From: Phalacrocorax aristotelis
Taxonomy: Eukaryota; Chordata; Aves; Suliformes; Phalacrocoracidae
NCBI RefSeq assembly: GCF_949628215.1
Contig: NC_134276.1
Span: forward strand, 57,763,733 to 57,827,732
DNA length: 64,000 nt
Reading direction: 5' to 3'
The notes under the pieces: model-generated
Told to the model about the DNA's origin: nothing
Databases searched by the model: none
The model's input: the letters and a program-made list of their open reading frames with translations, nothing else
Program-made: the position numbers and the translations under genes
In this document: positions 58,101 to 64,000 of the stretch, in pieces
How the letters are laid out: every line of letters begins with the position of its first letter
How positions within the stretch are numbered: position 1 is the first letter of the stretch

Positions 58101-61046
58101 CTGAAGAAAGGACAGTCTGAAGCTGTGTTCAGGGAAAGAAACACTCAAAGTTTTACAGAAGATCAGGTTTTCCTCTGAAAACAAGGAAGAAAATTACTGA
58201 TAGCCATGTTTTGTTTATTCCCTTTAAGTTCAAAATGTAGTGTTTGTTTCCAAATGTAATGGTTGGTTTCATGTTTGAAGGTCCTCAAACTCCAGTAGGA
58301 AAGCCATTTAGAAGTTCTGAATATTGGGAGAAGGTTCTTACAGGTTGCGTTAACAACCACAAAACACTGCTCTTGAATGAGATACAGGGCAAACTGCAAC
58401 ACAAAGATCAGCATTTAACTCAATCATTAGATGTATCTTCTCTCTTATGCCAAGAATTGAAGTGCAAAGCCCCTCCCCCATAAAAAAACTTTCCATCCCT
58501 ATTTCAAAAGCAAATTACCTGACTATGTTTATTTCAACAGAAACGAAAACTGTGAGGTGATCTGAAATTATTATGCTATAAAAAAAGATTAAACAGGTAA
58601 GTTAGAGATTCTTTTTTCTCTTTATGAGCCAGTAAGCGTACTTACAAGATGCAATATCATCCTAAACAAAGCCTTGCATGTGATTATAAATAGATAATTA
58701 CTGCTTTTAAATTGTTCTGTTTTAAGATCATTTTATTCACACAGCAGTAGCTAAGACTACTTTCTGCTCTGGCTCTCCGGTCAGCCAACTCCTAAGGACT
58801 TGAAGACCAACATAAAAGCTCCAGATTGCTTTGTTTCTTCTCAGTCTCTCTCCCTTGAACTGCTTTACACCTCTGTTAGGCAGTAAAGTTCTCCACAGCA
58901 AAGAATAAATCCTACTCAGTTTATAAAGTCACATGGAAAATCATAGTCATATCTATGAAACGCTTAATCATCACAAAATATCATAATGTCAAAAATAGCT
59001 TACATTTCACCACAGCAAGGCAATTTTATCTGCTTCGATGACAAGCCACACATCTTATGAAATGGCAAGTGCTAACAGGAGTGTTGTCTAAAGCATTCAT
59101 TTAAATTATGTCTAAAATGAAAGTAAGGAGAAAGTGGATGTTCAAAATTATGGGAGGCGAGGGAGGGCTATGCTCTAATGCCCAAGCACCATGGCTGCCA
59201 GACAGGCAAGCGGTGGATACATTTTTATTCAAAATGAGTGAACACAGTCCAAAATACTCATTCTTTTGAAAGGTTCACATTAATTACTACGCATTACCTT
59301 AGAAAACCTGACCATATTAGCCTGTTGTTCAGCCTCTAACTGGGACTTGGTGAGCTGCAACTGCTCTTTCAGCTTATCAATCTCATCCTGCAATTTGTCT
59401 GTCTTTGCTTTCCTCTTCTGTTCTGTTTGAAAGAGACGCAGATATTAAAAATGTTGTGATTTATGGAAATGTGATACTTACGGCAAATGCATTTCTATAG
59501 TGTTTCAATAACATCTTCATGAAGTGTGACTCACATAGACCATTCCCCTTCCTGCTATCATGAGTCGCCAAAAATGCTTTTAAATACGTATGTTCTCTGG
59601 ACTACTAACATCCTCAAAGACTGAAAAACATCAATATTACTGACATGTGAAATAACTTACAAAATATTTACAAGAAAAAGTATTATATAATCTAATTTAA
59701 AAGGAATCTAAGCAACACAGGATCAAAACAGGATGTGTGAAGTACAAAGTGAACCTCAGTGGTTTAATTCTCTTAGGTTTAATTTATTCTAAATAACTTT
59801 AGTAAGGAGTCCGTTGGGAATACAACTTATTTGTCTGGAAGGAGTCAGGGCGAACGTCACTCTAAAAAACATTTTACAAATATGCAAAAACTACAAAAAT
59901 CTTTTATCTTGAAATATTTTATCAGTTTACCCAGAACTTAGTAAGCTGCCCGTCACCTGGGAATCACAGCGCAATGCAGAATATTATTTCAGAAATAACT
60001 GCATGGAGTAGTTCCCTCATACAGCCATTTCCGACTAATTATTTGTATGATAATTAGTTCAACTGGTTCTGCTGCTCCTTCAACTATCATTTTTACCAAG
60101 TACAAAGTGGGCAAGAGCTTCTTTCTTCTTCCAGTACATTAATGCTTCTTCAGATGCATACTCAGACCCCACTCACTTTTCCTGCTTTTTCATTTGCCTG
60201 ACAAGCTACAGTTCAGACCTCGCTAGGTTCTTCCCACTCTTTCCCCTCCCACATGCCCTTTTTCCCTAACTCATTTTTAATCACTGCCATTTGTCAATTC
60301 TTGTTAGCCCTTAGCAATAAATCATAAGTGTGCAACCTAACAGGAAAGATAGCATGTAGAGACGAATGAAACAAACTTTGAAAGCAACGTTTTTCAAACT
60401 AAACATTTTTCAATGAAGAGAGACAAAAGTACATAAGTCAGATTATCAACCAAAATTACAATAGATACATGAAGTTAGATTATTCTTGACAGTTTCTTTT
60501 CCTTGCTATATTTTATGGTCAGTTTAGTTCAGGAGAGCCTGATCCTATTTAAACTGATTTCAGGTGAGCTGGATTATTTCTGTACTGATAACTCATATGC
60601 ATTCACAAAAGGTATTTGCCTAAGTGCAACTTGATCATCTTACCTACACCTTCATAACACACATGCTCTGAACTTTGCTACTGAATAAAGCATTCATTGG
60701 GAATGCTAGTTTGAAAAGGTGCTGTAAATATGGCATAAAATTTTCTCTTAATTATTTCTCAGGGACTGAAACATATGTCACCCAATAGGTTTTGTCAGTC
60801 AGTGTTGCTTGCATTCACACAGATTGGTATCTGCCACCTAAAAATGGAACGTGAAAATCATTCTTCCCAGTTACACAAAATCATGGACTGCACATCCTCA
60901 CTATATTTACACCTTTCTAAACTATTTATCTCAATTTTTTGGATAACACTGAAATACATACCAATCTGAGATTCTTCCGGATGACGCCTTTGCATGTGAC
61001 TTTGTAAAAAGGAATAGTTCATAAAAGCCTTCTCACAAAACTGACA
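29644..61046 (-). CDS. DZIP1: DZIP1 (iguana), zinc finger to C-terminus; 5' exons outside window
   Basis: DAZ-interacting zinc-finger protein 1, in the family a basal-body/centriolar-appendage protein needed for ciliogenesis and for Hedgehog (GLI) signalling. Seventeen exons on the - strand join in phase to 1992 nt, 663 residues plus stop. Numbered from the first residue encoded here: a C2H2 finger at 1-22 (C1, C4, H17, H22); long charged coiled-coil segments about 29-125 and 195-240; a central segment with [11 protein letters not shown]; a helical segment with [19 protein letters not shown]; a serine/charge-rich region with TPPFSSEEE; and a tail ending [11 protein letters not shown]. Order and sequence follow vertebrate DZIP1 as I know it. 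About 200 N-terminal residues (the Dzip-like N-terminal domain) should lie beyond the right edge. DZIP1L is the alternative, but the C-terminal half and the CLDN10 neighbour favour DZIP1. No break was seen. Confidence 0.96.
29727..30516 (-). other. DZIP1: DZIP1 last intron
   Basis: 790 nt, AT-rich, with a short GT repeat. Nothing else seen. Confidence 0.85.
30313..30330. repeat. (GT)n microsatellite
   Basis: Short GTGTGTGTGTGTGT run in the DZIP1 intron before the last coding exon. Confidence 0.85.
30517..30688 (-). CDS. DZIP1: DZIP1 exon p
   Basis: 172 nt. Begins [20 protein letters not shown], matching the acidic EDEDWDISSLEEE motif, and ends with [16 protein letters not shown]. Acceptor CTGTTAG, donor GTAACA. 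The intron between this exon and exon o carries a 1.6-kb CR1. Confidence 0.95.
31194..31214. repeat. Small hairpin with tRNA T-loop-like arm
   Basis: TGGTTCGAT (31194-31202), GGA, ATCGAACCA (31206-31214): a perfect 9-bp stem with 3-nt spacer. GGTTCGA resembles a tRNA B-box, but no A-box, acceptor stem or anticodon arm could be folded around it, so it is not called a tRNA. Confidence 0.6.
32347..33985 (-). mobile_element. CR1 LINE, longest copy of the window, in DZIP1 intron
   Basis: Reverse-strand CR1 of about 1.64 kb. Left end is its 3' terminus ('ggaattatggaaaggtttgggttggaaggaacc' on +). Towards the right it reaches well into the reverse-transcriptase domain: segments like [20 protein letters not shown] (33540-33827) and [16 protein letters not shown] (33223-33606) are readable in different frames. 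Broken by frameshifts and stops. It lies in sense with DZIP1, between exons o and p. Confidence 0.94.
35316..35446 (-). CDS. DZIP1: DZIP1 exon o
   Basis: 131 nt. Encodes [15 protein letters not shown] and then [11 protein letters not shown], matching the FIKKEELQELK motif of the family. Acceptor ACTTTAG, donor GTATCA. Confidence 0.95.
35826..36028 (-). CDS. DZIP1: DZIP1 exon n (acidic Ser-rich)
   Basis: 203 nt. Encodes [20 protein letters not shown] and a Ser/Lys-rich stretch, then [19 protein letters not shown]. Likely disordered and phosphorylatable. The donor is unusual: AAAAG then GTTTTTTTTAAC, a run of eight T right after the GT. Unspliced transcript would stop within a few codons. Confidence 0.94.
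36029..36854 (-). other. DZIP1: DZIP1 intron between exons m and n
   Basis: 826 nt, AT-rich, nothing recognised. The neighbouring introns 35447-35825, 37227-37589 and 37786-38114 are 330-380 nt and equally plain. Confidence 0.8.
36855..36905 (-). CDS. DZIP1: DZIP1 exon m
   Basis: 51 nt. Encodes [17 protein letters not shown]. Joined to the next exon it restores the [10 protein letters not shown] motif known from mammals, which confirms the short exon. Acceptor TTTTTAG, donor GTATGT. Confidence 0.93.
37097..37226 (-). CDS. DZIP1: DZIP1 exon l
   Basis: 130 nt. Encodes a basic, Ser/Thr-rich, low-complexity segment with [18 protein letters not shown]. Acceptor CTTGTAG, donor GTAAGA. Poorly conserved; assigned by position, splice sites and phase. 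Confidence 0.9.
37590..37785 (-). CDS. DZIP1: DZIP1 exon k
   Basis: 196 nt. Encodes [20 protein letters not shown] and then [19 protein letters not shown], corresponding to the RGI...IREFLEHQVS segment of mammals. Acceptor CCTTAG, donor GTTAAA (weak at +3 to +5). Confidence 0.96.
38115..38260 (-). CDS. DZIP1: DZIP1 exon j
   Basis: 146 nt. Encodes a predicted helix with [20 protein letters not shown] and GIKA, well matched to the family. Acceptor TTTCAG, donor GTAAGA. Ends on a codon boundary. Confidence 0.96.
38261..41301 (-). other. DZIP1: DZIP1 intron between exons i and j
   Basis: 3.0 kb. Holds the T25 run and, on the + strand, two exon-like segments (40353-40526, 40741-40827) discussed as a finding. 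Confidence 0.75.
40120..40144 (+). repeat. Poly-T run of 25
   Basis: 25 T followed by 6 A, in a DZIP1 intron (poly-A on the gene's strand). It could be the tail of an old retroposed sequence, but nothing recognisable lies on the 40145+ side. Confidence 0.85.
41302..41361 (-). CDS. DZIP1: DZIP1 exon i ([11 protein letters not shown])
   Basis: 60 nt. Encodes [20 protein letters not shown]. The acidic [10 protein letters not shown] core is conserved in the family. The acceptor is ambiguous in sequence (TAG then AG two bases on); phase selects the first. The intron upstream in transcript order, 41362-48589, is the longest of the window. Confidence 0.95.
41362..48589 (-). other. DZIP1: DZIP1 intron between exons h and i (7.2 kb)
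   Basis: Longest intron in the window. Contains the G-poor degenerate repeat at 43900-44950. Segments at 41530-41760 and 45830-45930 have the look of old dispersed repeats (runs such as 'aggtgtctagtgtcatctcaaa' and 'taagttaggagcctagtcat'), but I cannot name a family. Confidence 0.7.
43900..44950 (-). repeat. G-poor, degenerate GGTTAGG-like minisatellite region
   Basis: About 1 kb of DZIP1 intron whose + strand is markedly poor in G and rich in C, with recurring words such as CCTAACC, CCTAGCC, CCCTAAA, AACCTAATTC and CCAATCCTAG. Read on the gene strand this gives variants of GGTTAGG/GGGTTTGG at irregular spacing. It looks like an old tandem repeat that has decayed. There is no clean unit length by eye, and no coding frame. 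Confidence 0.5.
48590..48646 (-). CDS. DZIP1: DZIP1 exon h
   Basis: 57 nt. Encodes [18 protein letters not shown] between acceptor TTTTAG and donor GTAAGT; phase fits both neighbours. It aligns with the mammalian segment that leads into the HEQA motif. Confidence 0.92.
48647..49946 (-). other. DZIP1: DZIP1 intron between exons g and h
   Basis: 1.3 kb, nothing recognised. Confidence 0.8.
49947..49995 (-). CDS. DZIP1: DZIP1 exon g
   Basis: 49 nt. Encodes [16 protein letters not shown]. It is too short for simple ORF detection and was placed by acceptor CCTTTAG, donor GTAAGT and exact phase with both neighbours. Sequence similarity here is modest; the join is the main evidence. Confidence 0.9.
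49996..52408 (-). other. DZIP1: DZIP1 intron between exons f and g
   Basis: 2.4 kb, with the CR1 at 51197-51965. The frame after exon f stays open to 52325. Confidence 0.8.
51197..51965 (-). mobile_element. CR1 LINE 3' fragment in DZIP1 intron
   Basis: Reverse-strand CR1: begins 'aaaatcatagaatatctcaagttggaagggacctataagg' on + and ends near 'ccggcacttgctctgttaaatttcat'. Readable pieces include [16 protein letters not shown] and [17 protein letters not shown]. Frameshifted. Confidence 0.93.
52409..52549 (-). CDS. DZIP1: DZIP1 exon f ([12 protein letters not shown] coiled coil)
   Basis: 141 nt, in phase. Encodes [12 protein letters not shown], then [20 protein letters not shown] and ITQKKQ, nearly identical to the mammalian protein as I know it. 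The donor is weak (CAG then GTCTAT), and the reading frame stays open for 28 codons into the intron, to a stop at 52325. Confidence 0.97.
52550..55111 (-). other. DZIP1: DZIP1 introns around exon e
   Basis: Two introns (52550-53796, 53860-55111) of about 1.25 kb each. A T14 run lies near 54471. The intron 55250-55977 is similar. Nothing else recognised. Confidence 0.75.
53797..53859 (-). CDS. DZIP1: DZIP1 exon e
   Basis: 63 nt, in phase. Encodes [20 protein letters not shown], the family's ESKW motif at the start of the second coiled-coil block. Acceptor CTGCAG, donor GTAAGT. Confidence 0.95.
55112..55249 (-). CDS. DZIP1: DZIP1 exon d
   Basis: 138 nt, in phase. Encodes [20 protein letters not shown] and then a short Pro/Gln stretch, [11 protein letters not shown]. 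Acceptor CTTTTAG, donor GTAACA. Confidence 0.96.
55978..56139 (-). CDS. DZIP1: DZIP1 exon c (coiled coil)
   Basis: 162 nt, in phase at both ends. Encodes a highly charged helix with [20 protein letters not shown] and [11 protein letters not shown], one of the best conserved stretches of the family. Acceptor TTTCAG, donor GTAAGT. Confidence 0.97.
56362..56560. repeat. Possible ancient amniote interspersed repeat
   Basis: The text 'tactgggtcatatcaaaggtccacctagttcagcatcctgtttctcacagaggcc' resembles a widely dispersed amniote repeat ('...gaccaaaggtccatctagtccagtatcctgtctc...'), generally classed with L3/CR1-like elements. Recognised from memory only; a repeat library search would settle it. Confidence 0.45.
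56895..57400 (-). mobile_element. Old CR1/L3-type LINE relic in DZIP1 intron
   Basis: Left part (56900-57010) is a worn CR1 3' end on the reverse strand: 'agagtccaaccgtaaacctaacactgccaagtccaccactaaaccatgt'. The right part (57045-57400) reads like the more ancient L3/CR1 relatives ('ctggctgctactaaccactgggctgacattttcctggagctatgtatcacaaccttaagat'). These may be one old element or two adjacent ones. Confidence 0.65.
59298..59422 (-). CDS. DZIP1: DZIP1 exon b (coiled coil)
   Basis: 125 nt. Encodes Lys/Glu/Gln-rich helix with [20 protein letters not shown] and ends with MVRFSK. The acceptor is a near-duplicate, ACAG then AACAG five bases on; only the first keeps frame. Donor GTAATG. Confidence 0.95.
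59423..60961 (-). other. DZIP1: DZIP1 intron between exons a and b
   Basis: 1.5 kb, AT-rich, nothing recognised. Confidence 0.8.
60962..61046 (-). CDS. DZIP1: DZIP1 exon a (C2H2 zinc finger)
   Basis: First exon of the gene inside the window in transcript order. Starts at a codon boundary with [10 protein letters not shown]. Both cysteines (spaced by 2), a 12-residue spacer and two histidines spaced by 4 (HMQRRH) are present, so the finger is intact. Acceptor TTTGTAG, donor GTATGT. 85 nt, leaving one base of the next codon. Confidence 0.96.
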
Positions 61047-64000
61047 CTACAAAAACCAGATAAAAACATTTTAGTTATTATTAGTTATATCTATTTGGTA
61101 AGTATAGCAGTTAAAGTTTTTAGCAGGTTATTACATTTTGTCCAGACGTCAAAAGTAGGCAACTTTAATAACTTCCACTTCACAACAACGATGACTACAG
61201 TTCTCACAGTGCCAGATTCCTAGAAAGTTATTAATATACTTGTGTTATTTTATGTCCTTAAGTGATGGTCATGGGCAAGAATCCCATTGTGCTAGGCACT
61301 GTACAAACTAAGAACAAAAAAGACTCTGACCAAGTGAGTTTAAATTCAGATACGAACCACAGATACAAGATGAATACAGATAGGTAGAGAAGTACAAGGA
61401 AAAAGTAAGACAACACTATTCAGCAAAATACACACCGACTCCAGCCAACTAGCAGCTCTGGCATTCTAAGACTCTTGTATCATAGTAAATGAGAGCACCG
61501 TACAGTCAGGAAAACACCCAGTAAAGATGGGTTTCAGTATACGTGAGTTGTAAGATGACAATACTAGAAGGATCATAGATATGTAAAAAGGTCAGACATT
61601 TCAACCAAAATAAGGTAACAATACACAATTTTGCAAGAAAAGGTACATATATGCATTAGTATGCTACCTGGCATCCTTCTGAAGTGTAAACTGTTTAAAT
61701 TACTGTTCCTGTAATACACTTTTTAAAAATTATTTATATTTTAAGTCAAACTTGGATCCTACCCATTTTAAAATATTTTTTTTGTTCACCTTTTAAGTAC
61801 ATTCCACTAATGTTCAGAATATTAAAAACAGATGGGTAGTACAGGGACAGAAGCTACATCTACATATTTTGCAATGATACTGGTATGGCTGTGAATCAAA
61901 GTCCCTAATCACTTCAGGTAGGGTTGCTTTTTACTGCTTTCTTTCAATTCAGGTGGGTTTTTTTTCAAATAAATATATTATAACAAACCACAAATACTCA
62001 GCTGAGTCTTTTTTCCTCATTAATGTGATACAGCTGTAAGAGACTGATTTAACAGATTCAAGACCTTGTCACCATAACCAAATTCCCAGATTTAATCTAA
62101 TATTTAAAATACTGCCACTGATAGTCAGGTAGGCTATTAAATATAGGTATCTTTCAGCAAATGCTAAAGCCATGAATTATTAAGACAAATTTTTTTTGGA
62201 CAAATGCAAAAAAATGCTAACATAAAACCAAAGTAAAGAGATATAGTACAGCAGCGAAGCATCGCTGCCAACCAAGAGGGAGCTCACAGTGTAACAGATT
62301 GCACATGATTTATGGAATTAAATTGGCTGTGAAATAACGTTATCCACTCAAGCACAAACTCCATGTCAGTTTGACTTTCTGGTAGTGAAAGAAAGCTCTT
62401 ACTGCAGGAGACAGGATTAACACAGGGAATATTTAGGTTTTGAATTATGTAACATTATTCTTGCAACTACTTCTCACGGTGTTAGACACAACGTGCACTT
62501 TATGCCTACATTGTGCATGTGAACGTAAAATTAAACATTATTATTTAAAATTAGATTTGCATTACTCAGAAGAAGGTATTGACCAATGAGTCTTAAATTT
62601 ATGATCTCTAGGTACCAGTACCATTTCATAGTAGTATTCCATGGTTGAACTTATATTGGTGTTGGGTTGAAGGCATTAAATCTGAATTCCAAATCATGGT
62701 TACATTAAATATAAAATGGGCCTCCACTAAAAAAGGCAAATCACTATTTACAGGCCTGTTTGCTAAACAGCCAAGACTTTAAGTGGATGAAACCTGAAGG
62801 GTACCCCCCCTAAGCACCACCAGCAAAACCCTTAATAGAGGGCACTGCAGATCAGCCAAGATCACAGCACACATAAATAACAACACACAATTATTGTTTA
62901 CTGATCGCACTGCTGCCCTGCACTTACGAACCCTAGGAAGAGTTTAATTTATCTCTGGCATTCACACTCAGAATCCTGAAAACACTGTAGGAACTGTAGG
63001 AGCTGCAGGAACTGTTCAGTGCCACTCCTTGAACTCACTTTCCCCACGTGAACCTAAATAACTTCTAGAGACAAGAATTTCCTAACAGAGAGGAAAAAAA
63101 GGGGGAGGGCAGAAATGCAAAATTAAACTAAAAATGGGAAACAGCTTTTAATCTCTGCTTTACTGTAAATGCCATTTAACAGAAGATTAGTGATGAGCCA
63201 AGATCACAACCATGTTCTTCAGCTTCCACTGAGACAGTTGTATCCTACAAATATTTCGGGAAAACTTGGTAATATTTAACTGGCAATCACCGTATGAGAA
63301 TTATTTAAATTTACACATAAAATTATGCATGCAATCCGTTTTCTTTTGCCACACAGGACAGATAAACTGCTCTGTAAGTGGTATAAAGGCTTTTTAAAAT
63401 GATTCAACACCAGCAGCTTGTCCTTAAGACTAACTCAAATGCATGCATTGAGACAAGGTTCCAATGAAGTCTACCATATGCATAGCTCTACTCTTGTCAC
63501 ATAAGGTATCTTTTCCCTTACAGAAACTCTTGAGCAAACTTAGCTGATATCTTAGCAGTATTAATCTTTGCCAGCCTGCTGAAATTGGTTTTATACTGTG
63601 GGATAAGATCGTACACACTATAAGAAAACTTGCATTGATTCTGTACTGCAACTATTCCATAACAAAGGAGAATTTCAACAATGAGGACTGCTAGTATCCC
63701 AAGAATTAAAAAAAAGGGAAGAAAACTATATAGACACAAAGAGCTAGCCTGAAATCACGTTAAGTCTGTGTCCAGTGTACTCTCTAGACTTCAGACTACA
63801 TTTGAAGCTGCAGTCTGCATTCCTGCTGAAAAATGCTGAAGCTGAAAAATGTTTAAATCAAACTATTGCACCCAGAACATAAAAACCCTTCCCAAAAAGC
63901 CAGAGTGCCATGACACAGAGTCAGAACAGCGATGTGCTAAGGTTTTTAGGGAAGACCCTTATGGAACAGATTGTTGTGGAGTTAGGGATGAGCTACCTCA
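61047..64000 (-). other. DZIP1: DZIP1 intron upstream of the zinc-finger exon, to window edge
   Basis: 2.95 kb in which I found no exon matching the segment that precedes the finger (a Lys/Glu-rich coiled coil ending ...NYYQ in mammals). Chance frames at 63430-63739 look hydrophobic but lack splice context. The upstream exons should lie past the right edge. Confidence 0.7.

Larger units (their letters stand above)
56140..59297 (-). other. DZIP1: DZIP1 intron between exons b and c
   Basis: 3.2 kb containing the old repeats at 56362-57400; the rest is plain. Confidence 0.8.

Noticed and set aside
63430..63739. Hydrophobic reverse-strand frames near the right edge
   Set aside because: No acceptor/donor in phase with DZIP1, no similarity to the N-terminal part of DZIP1, and AT-rich chance composition gives Leu/Ile-rich frames.

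Overview
The window is vertebrate nuclear DNA, almost certainly avian. Genes are split by long introns with GT/AG borders, and most interspersed repeats are CR1 LINEs, several ending in the CR1-type ATTCTATGAT tail. No prokaryotic, organellar or viral gene was found, and nothing points to an undescribed system. The species cannot be fixed from the sequence alone.

Two genes were recognised, facing each other tail to tail. On the + strand is CLDN10, the tight-junction claudin-10, in its b-type first-exon form. Its five coding exons (11688-26542) join in phase into 228 residues. The first exon lies in a dense CpG island (about 11165-12150), and an AATAAA follows the stop at 26781. On the - strand is the 3' part of DZIP1 (iguana), a ciliary basal-body and Hedgehog-pathway zinc-finger/coiled-coil protein. 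Seventeen consecutive coding exons run from 61046 down to the stop at 29644. They join in phase into 663 codons, from the single C2H2 finger to the C-terminus. The 5' exons of DZIP1 lie beyond the right edge. As I recall it, CLDN10 next to DZIP1 in convergent orientation also occurs on human chromosome 13.

Layout: 1-11100 is intergenic, with a diverged CR1 at about 4859-5240 and a CR1-into-CR1 nest at 6853-8488. 11165-26810 is CLDN10. Its intron 1 holds a CR1, a 46-bp perfect palindrome and a possible G-quadruplex tract; intron 3 holds an alternating purine-pyrimidine tract. 26810-29150 separates the two 3' ends and holds another CR1. 29150-64000 is DZIP1. Its introns hold two antisense-to-window CR1 copies and an older relic, a G-poor degenerate repeat near 44 kb, and a weakly supported pair of exon-like segments on the opposite strand near 40.4-40.8 kb.

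The two genes have no known joint pathway; claudin-10 acts at epithelial cell junctions and DZIP1 at the cilium base. Comparisons with human proteins rest on memory of the families, not on a search.
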